From positions 1 to 39,731 of the forward strand of contig JABGRG010000032.1 of NCBI GenBank assembly GCA_018648445.1: a stretch of 39,731 nt of DNA. The letters are read 5' to 3'. The notes under the pieces were generated by a model, which searched no databases, was not told the DNA's origin, and saw only the letters and a program-made list of their open reading frames with translations. Origin of the DNA: Rhodospirillales bacterium (GTDB lineage Bacteria; Pseudomonadota; Alphaproteobacteria; Rhodospirillales_A; JACZKS01). A program made the translations under genes and the position numbers. Positions 15,908-24,776 of the stretch are shown in pieces (positions within the stretch are counted from its first letter, which is position 1; each line of letters opens with the position of its first letter).

Positions 15908-17176
15908 TCAGAACGCCTTCACGGGCAGCATGTCGGCTGCGTGGGTCAACACTGTCACCCGCGCGCCAGCACCCTGCCGGGCCAACGCTTCTTCCAGCGC
16001 CCATTCGATGGTCGGCGCGTGGGTGTGACCCAAAGCTTCCTTGTGGTCCTTGGGGATGCCCGGTGAATAGGTGATGACGTTGGCGTGTTCGCGCACCAAT
16101 GCCCAGGCGATAGCCAGCGCGGTGGCCACGCCGTCTTTCAATTCACCGCTTCGATAGGCTTTTTCCATCTTTTCGGCGGGCCAGGACGTGAACTCCAGCA
16201 GGTCGGTATGCACGGGGCTGATGCCCTCGGGCGCGGGCGTGCAAACAATAATGGTTCCGCCCTTCTTGATCATGCGCTGGGCCGGATATTGGGATTTGTG
16301 GGACTGCCAGAAATCCAGATCGCATGGGCACGAATTGGCGATTACGATGTCGGGCGTTTCGTGATAGTCGATGCCGTAAATGTCGGTGGCCAGCTTGACC
16401 GCTTGCTTGAAGGCGGCGCGCTTTTCGCCGTAGAAGGCGCCGACGACGCCGCCGTCGGAATTCATGACCACGTTGAAAATGGTGTCCATGCCCACCTTGT
16501 CGGCCATGGAATCCAGATCATCACGCACCGGATTAGACTCGACACCCAAAAACGAGTCGCCCGCCGAACATGACAACAGATGGGTCTCGGCGGTGGTGTC
16601 AAAACCGCAGATACCGGGCTGGATTATTTTGGACGAACCGGAAAACCCTGGAATGTGATGAGGCACCACCGCGCCAATGCCGATCACCACGTCGGCCTCG
16701 ACGGCGGCCTTGTTGACGACCAGCGGCGTGCCGTGTTCGGAAACGCCTAGATCTACGAGCTGGTCGGGGTCTTTCCATTCGTGATTGACGACGCGAATGC
16801 GATTGCAAACGGCCTCGCCCATCTTTTCGCGCAGCTCGGGCTCGGTCATATAACGGTGTGTGCCCAACGCGATCATGCAGGTGATCTGCGCATCTTGAAC
16901 ACCGGCGGCGTTCAGCAAATCGAGCATGGGCGGCACGATCCGGTCCGATGGGGTCAGGCGCGTGTTGTCGTCGGAAACCAGCAACACGGTGTCCGTCGGC
17001 TTTACCCATTCGCCCAATTGCGCCTGCCCGATGGGGTGGCTCAGCGCCTGCGCAATTTCGCCGTCCAAATCGGCGACGGGCTGGGATTCGACGGGGCTGA
17101 GAACCTCGATCAGGTTTTCGTCTGCGACTTCGAACGTATAGGGCTTGCCGTCAAACGGAATGGAGACCTGTGCCAT
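15908..17176 (-). CDS. LarA-family (DUF2088) nickel-pincer racemase/epimerase homologue
   Basis: This 422-residue protein matches lactate racemase LarA and its relatives, which racemise or epimerise 2-hydroxy acids with a nickel-pincer nucleotide bound to a lysine. Seen here are DDNTRLTP (about residues 69-76), ALGTHRYMTEPE (catalytic His), PHHIPGFSGSSKIIQPGI (His and the cofactor lysine), and TTAETHLL (metal His). The usual G-G-S-K is G-S-S-K. The cofactor makers LarB, LarC and LarE are not in the window. The position between a DenD-type dehydrogenase and a DUF1537 kinase suggests that it changes the C2 configuration of a four-carbon acid such as threonate or erythronate before phosphorylation. 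The family call is firm; the substrate is inferred. Confidence 0.85.
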   Translation of the reverse strand: MAQVSIPFDGKPYTFEVADENLIEVLSPVESQPVADLDGEIAQALSHPIGQAQLGEWVKPTDTVLLVSDDNTRLTPSDRIVPPMLDLLNAAGVQDAQITCMIALGTHRYMTEPELREKMGEAVCNRIRVVNHEWKDPDQLVDLGVSEHGTPLVVNKAAVEADVVIGIGAVVPHHIPGFSGSSKIIQPGICGFDTTAETHLLSCSAGDSFLGVESNPVRDDLDSMADKVGMDTIFNVVMNSDGGVVGAFYGEKRAAFKQAVKLATDIYGIDYHETPDIVIANSCPCDLDFWQSHKSQYPAQRMIKKGGTIIVCTPAPEGISPVHTDLLEFTSWPAEKMEKAYRSGELKDGVATALAIAWALVREHANVITYSPGIPKDHKEALGHTHAPTIEWALEEALARQGAGARVTVLTHAADMLPVKAF

Positions 17177-17211
17177 GGTGATCGTGCCTCGTTGCAGCGT
17201 TAGGGGGTGCC

Positions 17212-17238
17212 GGGTGGCCTCCGCGTAAAAGGCCGCCC
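17212..17238 (-). other. Intercistronic hairpin between denD and the racemase gene
   Basis: On the minus strand GGGCGGCCT pairs with AGGCCACCC (eight of nine positions) around a nine-base loop. No T-run follows, so it is more likely an mRNA-processing or stabilising structure in the 101-base gap than a terminator. Confidence 0.4.
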
Positions 17239-17277
17239 GTCACGTATTTCCGTGGTCGCGCGAAAACGTTCCGCCGA

Positions 17278-18261
17278 TCAGGATTTTACCATATCGTCGT
17301 CAATGAACGCCTGAATGATGGCGTCGATGCTGTCGTCGGCTTTGTAGCCCAGGGTCTTGGCCCGGGTCGAGGCCCAACGTCCGGGCCAGCCGCAGACGAT
17401 GTTCATGATGGCCGGATCTTCCTTCCAGCTGATGCGGTTGACCGGTTCGTCACCGGCCACGCGGCGCATCGCTTCGACCATCTCGCCGACCGTCACGGTC
17501 AGGCCCATGGGCGTAATAATGCGGCTGGTACCCAGCTTGGTGGCATCCAGTTCGTGGGTGTGGATCAACGTGTCGATGGCCCCGCGCGGCGACAAAACCC
17601 AAAGTTCCGTATCCTTGGGCACCGGAACGACCGTGGTGTCGCCCTGCATGGGTTCGCGGATAACGCCGCTGGCAAACGATGAAGCCGCCAGATTGGGCTT
17701 TCCGGGGCGCACCGTGATGGTGGGCAGGCGAACGACGCGCCCATCGACGAACTTGCGCCGCGAACAATCATTGATCAGCAGTTCGCACATGGCCTTTTCG
17801 GTGCCATAGGAATTGGTCGGCGTTGGCGCGGTGTCGTCCTGAATGACGTCCGGCATGTCGCCGCCCATGACCGCGACCGAGGCGGGCATGACGAAGCGTG
17901 GCATGTTGCCCTGTTTGCGGCAGGCGTCGAGCAGGCCGCGCGTTCCGTCGAAGTTGACCCGCATGCCCAGTTCGTAATCCGCTTCGGCCTGCGAGCTGAC
18001 GACAGCGGCCAGATGGAAAACCGAGTCCGCCGGCTTGGCGAACAGCGCACCGAGCGTCGCCGCCTCGGTCATATCACCGGTCATGACCTCGATGGCGATC
18101 CCGCCCGCTTCGGGCTTCGGGCTCTCGACAACATCGAACAGGACCAAGTCGGATATGGCCTGCTGGCTACCGTCGGCGCCGGCCAGCGTTTTTTTTTCGC
18201 ACAATTTCCGGACCAGCTTTTGGCCGAGGAACCCGGTCGCGCCCGTAATCACAACTCTCAT
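17278..18261 (-). CDS. denD: NAD-dependent epimerase/dehydratase-fold dehydrogenase, D-erythronate dehydrogenase type
   Basis: This 327-residue extended short-chain dehydrogenase has the nucleotide motif GATGFLGQKLV (residues 7-17), the active-site pair Y-x3-K in NSYGTEKAMCEL, and the catalytic Ser in MPASVAVMGG. Its overall sequence (VRLPTITVRPGKPNLAASSFASGVIREPM, LSPRGAIDTLIHTHEL) resembles DenD, which oxidises D-erythronate at C2. The start is set at the MRVVITGATG methionine after AGGGGAAA; the longer frame to 18315 would run over the operator at 18292-18303. It is the first gene of the acid-sugar operon and is divergent from the lacI-family gene. The family is clear; the exact substrate rests on similarity from memory and on the operon. 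Confidence 0.8.
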   Translation of the reverse strand: MRVVITGATGFLGQKLVRKLCEKKTLAGADGSQQAISDLVLFDVVESPKPEAGGIAIEVMTGDMTEAATLGALFAKPADSVFHLAAVVSSQAEADYELGMRVNFDGTRGLLDACRKQGNMPRFVMPASVAVMGGDMPDVIQDDTAPTPTNSYGTEKAMCELLINDCSRRKFVDGRVVRLPTITVRPGKPNLAASSFASGVIREPMQGDTTVVPVPKDTELWVLSPRGAIDTLIHTHELDATKLGTSRIITPMGLTVTVGEMVEAMRRVAGDEPVNRISWKEDPAIMNIVCGWPGRWASTRAKTLGYKADDSIDAIIQAFIDDDMVKS

Positions 18262-18291
18262 GGCATTTCCCCTAGTTGGCATGGCTATGTT

Positions 18292-18303
18292 GGTAGCGCT
18301 ATC
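18292..18303. promoter_or_regulatory. LacI-type operator 1 (GGTAGCGCTATC)
   Basis: The core TAGCGCTA (18294-18301) is a perfect palindrome. It lies 31 bases before the denD start and directly beside a CATAAT -10-like hexamer on the minus strand (18305-18310), where a bound repressor would block transcription. Identical 12-base copies occur at 18407 and 18615. Confidence 0.75.
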
Positions 18304-18406
18304 TATTATGGCCAAAATGTATCACATGTTGGGCCAGCACCCAACCGATTTTTTCATCTTTTGTGGCACCAAAATGGAATGGAAGACGCCTCGTCCCGTC
18401 ATTCTG

Positions 18407-18418
18407 GGTAGCGCTATC
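18407..18418. promoter_or_regulatory. LacI-type operator 2 (GGTAGCGCTATC)
   Basis: An exact copy of operator 1. The symmetry extends outwards to TGG-x-TAGCGCTA-x-CCA, making it the most symmetrical of the three. It is in the middle of the 442-base denD-lacI gap, 115 bases from operator 1, a distance suited to DNA looping. Confidence 0.75.
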
Positions 18419-18614
18419 CATAAACAACCCTGGCGTCCACCGATGTCCATAGGAATGAAGGTAAAGCCACAAATACGGCGAGTTTTCTGGTCGGTTTTTC
18501 CATTTGCGCCGCGCGGTGTAACTTGATGAAAAATCGGGATTGTGCGACAGTCGTTCGCGCTAAACGCAAGCCCATTAATGAAATGACGCTCGTTCGGGTG
18601 GGTTTCTTGAAATA

Positions 18615-18626
18615 GGTAGCGCTATC
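18615..18626. promoter_or_regulatory. LacI-type operator 3 (GGTAGCGCTATC)
   Basis: The third exact copy lies 78 bases before the lacI-family ATG, where it could give autorepression. It is 208 bases from operator 2. I see no gene in the rest of the gap 18262-18703. Confidence 0.75.
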
Positions 18627-18703
18627 AATATTCTTCCAAATGGGGTTGGGCCAAACGCAAAAATGGCTTACCGTGCTGGGTAGAGGATCAAACGCATTGG
18701 GAC

Positions 18704-19738
18704 ATGCCGGTGGCTGACAGGAATAGAACGCGCAATCGAAAAAACCGGGTAACGGCGAAGGATGTCGCCGAACGCGCGGGCGTCGGCACCATGACGGTTT
18801 CGCGGGCCTTGCGCGCGCCGGAAAGCGTTTCCGAGAAATTGCGCGGGAAGATCGACGCGGCGGTGGCCGATCTGGGCTATGTGCCCAATCGGCTGGCCGG
18901 TGGTCTGGCGTCTTCGCGCACGCGCACGGTTCCGGTTCTTGTCCCGTCGTTGTCAAACGCCGTCTTCCCCGACATCGTCGAGGGCATATCCGAAGTGCTG
19001 CAGAGCCGGGATCTTCAAATACTGCTGGGGAACACCCACTATTCCGCGACGGATGAGGAAAAACTGGTCTCGGTTTATCTGAGCTGGTCTCCCGATGCCT
19101 TCATCCTTACCGGTGTCGAGCACACTGAGAAGACGCGCAGGATGTTGAAGGCTGCCAACATTCCGATCGTGGAGATTGTCGATCTGGCGGACAATCCTGT
19201 TGATATGAGTGTCGGACTTTCGCATTTCGGCGCCGGTCACGAAATGGGCCAATATCTGCTGGATCAGGGTTATCGGCGTATCGCTTTCGTTGGTTCGCAA
19301 ATGGAATTTGACAGGCGCAGCACCAAGCGCGCGGATGGGTTGGGCGCGGCGCTGAAGGAAGCCGGGGTCGAGCCGGGGCCGGTGGTTTCGCTGAGTCGTC
19401 CCTCAACCGTGCGCGCGGGCGGCGAGAGCGTCTCCGCCCTGCTGGCCGAAACTCCCGACGTTGATGCCGTGTTTTTCGCCAACGACGATCTGGCCGTCGG
19501 CGCGCTTTTGGCGTGCCAGCGCCGTGGAATAGACGTTCCCGGAACCCTTGGTATCGCCGGGTTCAACGGCCTTGAATTCGGTGGCGAGGTTCTTCCGCGC
19601 TTGACGACCATCCATACGCCGCGCCTGGACATCGGTCGCCGCGCCGCCGAAATGATTGTCGCTTGCCTCGACGGTGAGGAGCCGCCCGATCGTAGAGTAG
19701 ACCTGTCCTTCACGCTTCTAAAACGCGAGAGCGCGTGA
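18704..19738 (+). CDS. LacI-family transcriptional regulator of the acid-sugar operon
   Basis: This 344-residue repressor has an N-terminal LacI helix-turn-helix (about residues 17-65: VTAKDVAERAGVGTMTVSRALRAPESVSE, hinge VPNRLAGGLASSRT). A periplasmic-binding-protein-like sensor domain follows (VPVLVPSLSNAVFPDIVEGI to DAVFFANDDLAVGALLACQRRGIDVPGTLGIAGFN). It is divergent from denD with three identical GGTAGCGCTATC palindromes between, so it most likely represses both directions until an acid sugar or phosphorylated intermediate binds. The sensor resembles the gluconate-repressor (GntR-type LacI) branch. The effector is inferred. Confidence 0.92.
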   Translation: MPVADRNRTRNRKNRVTAKDVAERAGVGTMTVSRALRAPESVSEKLRGKIDAAVADLGYVPNRLAGGLASSRTRTVPVLVPSLSNAVFPDIVEGISEVLQSRDLQILLGNTHYSATDEEKLVSVYLSWSPDAFILTGVEHTEKTRRMLKAANIPIVEIVDLADNPVDMSVGLSHFGAGHEMGQYLLDQGYRRIAFVGSQMEFDRRSTKRADGLGAALKEAGVEPGPVVSLSRPSTVRAGGESVSALLAETPDVDAVFFANDDLAVGALLACQRRGIDVPGTLGIAGFNGLEFGGEVLPRLTTIHTPRLDIGRRAAEMIVACLDGEEPPDRRVDLSFTLLKRESA

Positions 19739-19826
19739 ACGGACCACCGAATTTTATTTCTGACCCTTGGAATGGCATCTGTTTTTCGTATAGGCTCGCG
19801 CCGATGGTGCAAGATTGAGGATGATG

Positions 19827-20528
19827 ATGAAGGCCCTTGTCGGGGAGAACAATTTTGATCGTTATGCCGCGTGCCGGGTTTGTGGCATCCGGGATATCGT
19901 GCTGTTTGCCGATTTGAACGAAGCGGATCTGGCGTTGATCCAGCGCCCCATCAACGAAAAAGTCTATCAGCCCGGCGACATCCTGTTCAGCTCGGGTCAG
20001 TCGGGCGAAACGGTTTTCACCGTTCGCAAAGGCCTCGTCAAACTGGTTCAGTTTATGCCGGACGGAAATCAACGGATTGTGCGCCTTCTGCGACCGGGCG
20101 CGCTTGCCGGAATCGAGGTTCTTCTCGGCGGACCGTACGAAAACATGGCCGTGGTTCTTCAAGAGACGACGGTATGCGAAATTCCGGTTTCGGTTGTCCG
20201 TCAGTTGGAACGTGAGACACCGCGCCTTCAGGGGCAGATTCTGGCGCGTTGGCATCAAACCGTGCGCGAGTCCGAGCAATGGTTGTCCGAACTGTCTACC
20301 GGAAACGCAAAAGGCCGGGTGGCACGCCTGTTCCTCTATCTTCTTCACGACGGCGATGACCGGTGTCGGTTGTTCAGCCGTGAGGATGTCGGCGCAATGC
20401 TCGGGATTACAACCGAAACCGCAAGCCATACCATTGCCCAATTCAAACGCGACGGTGTCGTTTTGGAAAATTCACGAAACAATTTCCAGTGCAATCTGGC
20501 CGAATTGAGGGAAATTTCCGGGTACTGA
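19827..20528 (+). CDS. Crp/Fnr-family regulator with partial FNR cysteine set
   Basis: This 233-residue regulator has a cyclic-nucleotide-binding-type beta-roll (YQPGDILFSSGQSGETVFTVRKGLVKL to GPYENMAVVLQETTVCEIP) and a C-terminal helix-turn-helix (SREDVGAMLGITTETASHTIAQFKRDGVV). Near the N-terminus CRVC gives the first two FNR cluster cysteines, and VCEIP matches the fourth. The third is missing (IRDIV in place of an ending Cys). In the recognition helix the FNR E-x2-S-R becomes E-x2-S-H. Sensing of oxygen or redox state is plausible but not certain. GAGG six bases before the third of three tandem ATGs favours the start at 19827; 19821 is possible. It stands between the lacI-family gene and a chemoreceptor gene. 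Confidence 0.88.
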   Translation: MKALVGENNFDRYAACRVCGIRDIVLFADLNEADLALIQRPINEKVYQPGDILFSSGQSGETVFTVRKGLVKLVQFMPDGNQRIVRLLRPGALAGIEVLLGGPYENMAVVLQETTVCEIPVSVVRQLERETPRLQGQILARWHQTVRESEQWLSELSTGNAKGRVARLFLYLLHDGDDRCRLFSREDVGAMLGITTETASHTIAQFKRDGVVLENSRNNFQCNLAELREISGY

Positions 20529-20866
20529 ACCCCGGATTCAATTTCGCCTTCGGTCAAATACCCCTCCCGGGGCGCTCATTCATAACTAGAGCGATTCCAA
20601 TTGATACAATCCAAAGACAAATTGAAACACAAAAACGTGTAACTGACATTTTTGTGCAACGCGTTGCTGATATTCTCCCGGTGTCTTGGTGGACAGCATT
20701 GAGTTGGCCTGCCCAATTTAATTAGCGAATTTGATTTTCGTATTCACCACACAAAAAAACTTTCGAAAAAAAATCGTGGTTCGCGTCGGAAATGTAGCGC
20801 ATCCGATTACCCTTGCGCAGCGGTCCCGAAAGCGGATGAGGAACGAGCAAGCAAAGGAGTTGTTTC
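20529..20866. other. AT-rich intergenic stretch before the chemoreceptor gene
   Basis: This 338-base gap holds no credible gene. It is clearly more AT-rich than its surroundings, with A-tracts near 20750-20775, and ends in AAAGGAG, a strong ribosome site for the chemoreceptor at 20867. TTGATACAATCCAA near 20600 resembles half of an FNR box, but the second half fits poorly. Confidence 0.5.
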
Positions 20867-22834
20867 ATGGCTGTGTTAAAAAATCTGCGGGTACTCTATC
20901 AAATCGGCATTATCGGCTTTCTGACGTTGATCGGTTTCGCCGTCGTCGGGGCCATCTACTTTAACGGCACGACCCGACAGCACGACATTCAGGAAACGCA
21001 AATCCACGAGACCGAAGGCGTGCACGCGGTAAATGCCGCGCAGTACGGGTTTTTGGATGCGCGCCGCGCCGAAAATAGTTTTCTTACGCAGTTGGACATG
21101 AAGTTCGTCGAGCAACACGCGAAGATCGTTGAAGGCGTGCTGCCGCATTTCGCCAAACTGAAGACCATCCACGCCGAACCGTCTGAGCAGACGCTGATCG
21201 ATGAGATGCAGAGCGGTCTCCTCGCCTATGCGGCGCAGTTCAATGAAGTGGTCGGAATGTGGCAACGCATCGGTTTGACGCCCGGCGAAGGGCTGCGTGG
21301 CGAAATGCGTGCAAAAGCTGCCGCTGTCGAAGAAGAGTTGTCCCAGTATGGCGACATGAAGTTGACGTCGATCCTGTTTGCGATGCGCCGCCACGAAAAA
21401 GACTTCCTGCTGCAAAAAGACATGAAATTCGACGAGCGCCATGAAGCGGCGATGACGGAATTCGATAGTGAACTAGCTGCTTCGTCAATTATTTCGCCAG
21501 CGGCAAAGCCGGAAATCGAGGCCACGCTCGATGCCTACATGGAAAAATTCGATGCCTTAATTCCTCTGTTCATGGAAGAGATCGAAGACAAGAAGGTGAT
21601 GAACGATCTATTTGAGGAGGTCATACCAAAGCTCGAATGGCTGGCCGAGAAAGGATCCGAGGACGCGGCTGCCGCAACCGAAGAGTTGGTTGAGCTTTCG
21701 GCCACCACATTCGAATTCATTATGGCGACCATCGTCATTGTAACCCTGATCGTCATCGGAATGGCGGTGGTCATCGGCATGGGCATCAGCGGCCCGATCA
21801 GCGCCATGACGGGTGCTATGGGGCGGTTGGCTGATGGTGATCTCGAAACTCATATCCCGGCCCAGGGACAAACCAACGAAATTGGCCAGATGGCCGGCGC
21901 CGTCCAGGTGTTCAAGGAAAACGCCATCCGCGTCAAGGAAATGGAAGCCGAGCAGAAAGAGGCCGAAAAACGGGCCGAAGCTGACAAGCGTGCGGCCATG
22001 AATAAACTGGCCGACGATTTCGAAAGCGCCGTCGGCGGTGTCGTCGATCAGGTTTCATCGGCGGCGACGGAAATGCAGGCCAGTTCGGAATCAATGGCGG
22101 CGACTGCAGAAGAGACTTCTCAGCAGTCGGCAACTGTGGCTACGGCCTCCGAGCAGGCGTCGGCCAACGTGCAGACGGTCGCCTCGGCGGCTGAGGAACT
22201 GTCCAGTTCCATCTCGGAAATCAGCCGTCAGGTCGGTCAGTCAAGCGAGATCACGTCCAGCGCGGTGGTTCAGGCCGAACAGACCAACGAAAAAGTGCAG
22301 GGTCTGGCCGAAGCCGCAAACAAGATCGGCGAAGTGGTCGAGTTGATCACCGACATCGCCGACCAGACCAACCTGCTGGCGCTCAACGCCACCATCGAAG
22401 CGGCGCGCGCAGGAGATGCCGGCAAGGGTTTCGCCGTGGTCGCTTCCGAGGTCAAGAACCTGGCCAACCAGACCGGCAAGGCGACCGACGAAATCGGCAC
22501 CCAGATCGCCGAAATCCAGTCGGCCACCCAGGAGGCGGTTACGGCCATTGAGGCCATCGGCAAAACCATCGGTGAAGTCGACGAGATTGCCGCAACCATT
22601 GCCGCCGCGGTCGAACAACAGGGTGCGGCGACCCAGGAGATTGCACGCAACGTCGAACAGGCGGCCGCCGGCACCAGCGAAGTGTCGTCGAACATCGGTG
22701 GCGTCAATCAGGCGGCGGGTGACACCGGCGCGGCGGCGACCCAAATCCAGTCGGCGGCGAGCGAGTTGTCGGAGCAATCGGAAACGTTGCGTTCCGAGGT
22801 GGGCAAATTCCTGTCCAACGTCCGCACCGCGTAG
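20867..22834 (+). CDS. Methyl-accepting chemotaxis protein, HBM-like sensor
   Basis: This 655-residue transmembrane chemoreceptor has TM1 at about residues 12-32 and a long helical periplasmic domain of about 250 residues. That domain carries two similar repeats (RRAENSFLTQLDMKFVEQH and RRHEKDFLLQKDMKFDERH), which points to a helical bimodular (HBM) sensor. TM2 (about 286-307), a HAMP domain (SGPISAMTGAMGRLADGDLE) and a cytoplasmic signalling domain with the hairpin tip ADQTNLLALNATIEAARAGDAGKGFAVVASEVKNLA follow. HBM sensors in other bacteria bind organic acids such as TCA intermediates; the ligand here is unknown. The C-terminal 290 residues are nearly identical to those of the receptor at 37125. 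Confidence 0.92.
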   Translation: MAVLKNLRVLYQIGIIGFLTLIGFAVVGAIYFNGTTRQHDIQETQIHETEGVHAVNAAQYGFLDARRAENSFLTQLDMKFVEQHAKIVEGVLPHFAKLKTIHAEPSEQTLIDEMQSGLLAYAAQFNEVVGMWQRIGLTPGEGLRGEMRAKAAAVEEELSQYGDMKLTSILFAMRRHEKDFLLQKDMKFDERHEAAMTEFDSELAASSIISPAAKPEIEATLDAYMEKFDALIPLFMEEIEDKKVMNDLFEEVIPKLEWLAEKGSEDAAAATEELVELSATTFEFIMATIVIVTLIVIGMAVVIGMGISGPISAMTGAMGRLADGDLETHIPAQGQTNEIGQMAGAVQVFKENAIRVKEMEAEQKEAEKRAEADKRAAMNKLADDFESAVGGVVDQVSSAATEMQASSESMAATAEETSQQSATVATASEQASANVQTVASAAEELSSSISEISRQVGQSSEITSSAVVQAEQTNEKVQGLAEAANKIGEVVELITDIADQTNLLALNATIEAARAGDAGKGFAVVASEVKNLANQTGKATDEIGTQIAEIQSATQEAVTAIEAIGKTIGEVDEIAATIAAAVEQQGAATQEIARNVEQAAAGTSEVSSNIGGVNQAAGDTGAAATQIQSAASELSEQSETLRSEVGKFLSNVRTA

Positions 22835-22855
22835 TCTGTCGGCAGAAACAAGAAA

Positions 22856-22881
22856 GCCCCGCCTGGACGACCGGGCGGGGC
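22856..22881 (+). terminator. Hairpin after the chemoreceptor gene
   Basis: GCCCCGCC (22856-22863) pairs with GGCGGGGC (22874-22881), 22 bases past the receptor stop. On the plus strand an A-run rather than a T-run follows, so the hairpin may work with other factors. Confidence 0.5.
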
Positions 22882-22917
22882 ATAAAAAAAGGAAGGCGCG
22901 GACAAAACCGCGCCTTC
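22882..22917 (-). terminator. Rho-independent terminator after gcl
   Basis: Read on the minus strand, GAAGGCGCGG and CCGCGCCTTC form a perfect 10-bp stem with a six-base loop, followed by a C and seven T. It ends transcription of the gcl gene arriving from the right. Confidence 0.85.
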
Positions 22918-22997
22918 AAGTTTGCGGGAAACGTCTGTCAAGCAAGGGACGGACGCGAAGTGCCTTGGCAGGCCCGGAGGCCCGCTGTCGGCGGTAA

Positions 22998-24776
22998 TTA
23001 GCTGTCTTCTGCCTTCGGAAGCGACAAATCCATTTCCGTTGGCAGGTCGATGATGTCCTCAAACTCTTTGATCTGGTCGATCGCGGGGCCCATGGCGATG
23101 TCGGTTTTACGTTCGGTAATGACTTCGACAATGGCCGGCACGCTTTGCTCGCGCGATTCCGCGCGCGCCCATTCAATGGCGTCGGCCAGCTTGGCGGGGT
23201 CCTTGACCCGCTTGGCGCGGCAACCAAAGCCCTCGGCGACCCGCACGAAATCGACGCCACGGCCTTCGTTCTCATCCGTGTTGATGTTGTCGAAGCTGAG
23301 CTGGATCTGGAAATCCATATCGTTGTAGGCCTTCGACGCTTGCCGGATCAATCCGAGATAGGCGTTGTTGAACAGGATGATGACGAAGGGAATCTTGAAC
23401 TGGGCGGCCACCGCCAGTTCCTCGATAAGGAATTGGAACGAATAGTCGCCAACAACGGTGACAACCTCGGTGTCGGGATCGGCCAGCTTCGCGCCGATGC
23501 TTGCAGGGACTTCCCATCCAAGCGGACCGGCCTGCCCGCAAATCAGATAGTGGCGCGGCACATAGACGCGCTGGAACTGCGCCGAGGCGATCTGATAAAG
23601 GCCGATGGCCGTGACGAAACGGGTGTCACGCGGGAATATCTCGTTGATCTCGTGGAAGACCCGCTGCGGCTTGATCGGCACGTTGTCGAAATCCGTGCGC
23701 CTGCGCATGGTCCGCCTGCGTTCCTGAATGCGCGAGATCCACTCGTTGGGCCGCTTGATTTTTCCGGCCTTGTCCATCTCTCGGGCAACCTCGATGAACA
23801 TCTCCAACGCCTTCTTGGCGTCGCCGACGATACCCAGATCGGGGCAGAAAACGCGACCGATTTGGGTCGGTTCGATATCGACATGGACGAACTTTCGATT
23901 TCCTCTGTAGGAATCGAGAGATCCCGTGTGGCGGCTTGCCCAACGGTTGCCGATGCCCAGCACGAAGTCGCTTTCCAGGAAGGATGCGTTGCCGCATCGC
24001 CGTTGCGCCTGGGTCCCGATCATACCGGTACACAGCGGGTGATCGTCGGGAATGCAGGTCCAGCCCATTAGGGTGGGCGTCACCGGAACTCCGGTCAGTT
24101 CGGCGAATTCAACCAACAGCTCGGAAGCCTCGGACGACACAACGCCGCCACCGGCGATGATGAGCGGCCGTTCGGCATCCATCATCATTTCCAGAGCCTT
24201 GACAATGGAGGCGCGGTTGGGCGTCGGCTTAAAGACTTCCAGCGGAACATCGACATCCGGATTGAACTCGATGATTTCCTTTTGGATATCGATGGGCAGG
24301 TCGATATGGACCGGCCCCGGGCGCCCGGATTGCATAATCTGAAAAGCCTGGCGGAAGACCCACGGGATTTGCGCGGCTTCCATCACCGTGACCGACCATT
24401 TGGTGACCGGCTTGGTGATCTCCGCGATGTCGACGGCCTGGAAATATTCGCGGTGCAGTTCGGCCCGCGGGGCCTGCCCGGTAATGCACAGGATCGGGAT
24501 GCTGTCGGCGCTGGCTGAATACAGCCCGGTCACCATATCGGTGCCGGCAGGGCCGGAGGTTCCCAGGCACACACCAACTTTTCCGGCCGCTCGGTTGTAG
24601 CCTTCGGCCATGTGGCTGCCGCCTTCTTCGTGGCGGGCAAGAACGTGCTTGATGCCGGAACCGCGCAACGCTTCGTACAAAGGCAAAATGGCGGCGCCCG
24701 GAATTCCGAACACGGTATCCACACCTTCGTTCTTAAGGATGTGAACAGCGGCTTCGATTGCGGTCATCTTTGCCAT
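22998..24776 (-). CDS. gcl: Glyoxylate carboligase (tartronate-semialdehyde synthase)
   Basis: This 592-residue ThDP-dependent enzyme matches E. coli Gcl nearly end to end (593 residues). Gcl joins two glyoxylates to tartronate semialdehyde and CO2. Shared blocks include [68 protein letters not shown] [13 protein letters not shown], and [10 protein letters not shown] near the ThDP site. The start [10 protein letters not shown] follows GGGAGA; the frame reaches back to 24845 without family sequence. Oddly, residue 50 is Glu (LARHEEGG), where the E. coli enzyme has Val51; Gcl is known for lacking this otherwise universal ThDP-activating glutamate. It is divergent from an IclR regulator, as is common for glyoxylate genes. 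No tartronate-semialdehyde reductase lies next to it. Confidence 0.87.
   Translation of the reverse strand: MAKMTAIEAAVHILKNEGVDTVFGIPGAAILPLYEALRGSGIKHVLARHEEGGSHMAEGYNRAAGKVGVCLGTSGPAGTDMVTGLYSASADSIPILCITGQAPRAELHREYFQAVDIAEITKPVTKWSVTVMEAAQIPWVFRQAFQIMQSGRPGPVHIDLPIDIQKEIIEFNPDVDVPLEVFKPTPNRASIVKALEMMMDAERPLIIAGGGVVSSEASELLVEFAELTGVPVTPTLMGWTCIPDDHPLCTGMIGTQAQRRCGNASFLESDFVLGIGNRWASRHTGSLDSYRGNRKFVHVDIEPTQIGRVFCPDLGIVGDAKKALEMFIEVAREMDKAGKIKRPNEWISRIQERRRTMRRRTDFDNVPIKPQRVFHEINEIFPRDTRFVTAIGLYQIASAQFQRVYVPRHYLICGQAGPLGWEVPASIGAKLADPDTEVVTVVGDYSFQFLIEELAVAAQFKIPFVIILFNNAYLGLIRQASKAYNDMDFQIQLSFDNINTDENEGRGVDFVRVAEGFGCRAKRVKDPAKLADAIEWARAESREQSVPAIVEVITERKTDIAMGPAIDQIKEFEDIIDLPTEMDLSLPKAEDS

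Noticed and set aside
20595..20615. An FNR box before the chemoreceptor gene
   Set aside because: The first half, TTGAT, fits but the second half is TCCAA, and the neighbouring regulator probably reads a different motif.
22040..22800. Repeats in the chemoreceptor genes as mobile or CRISPR-like repeats
   Set aside because: The repeated DNA encodes the conserved coiled-coil signalling domain, stays in frame and has no spacer pattern or element ends.
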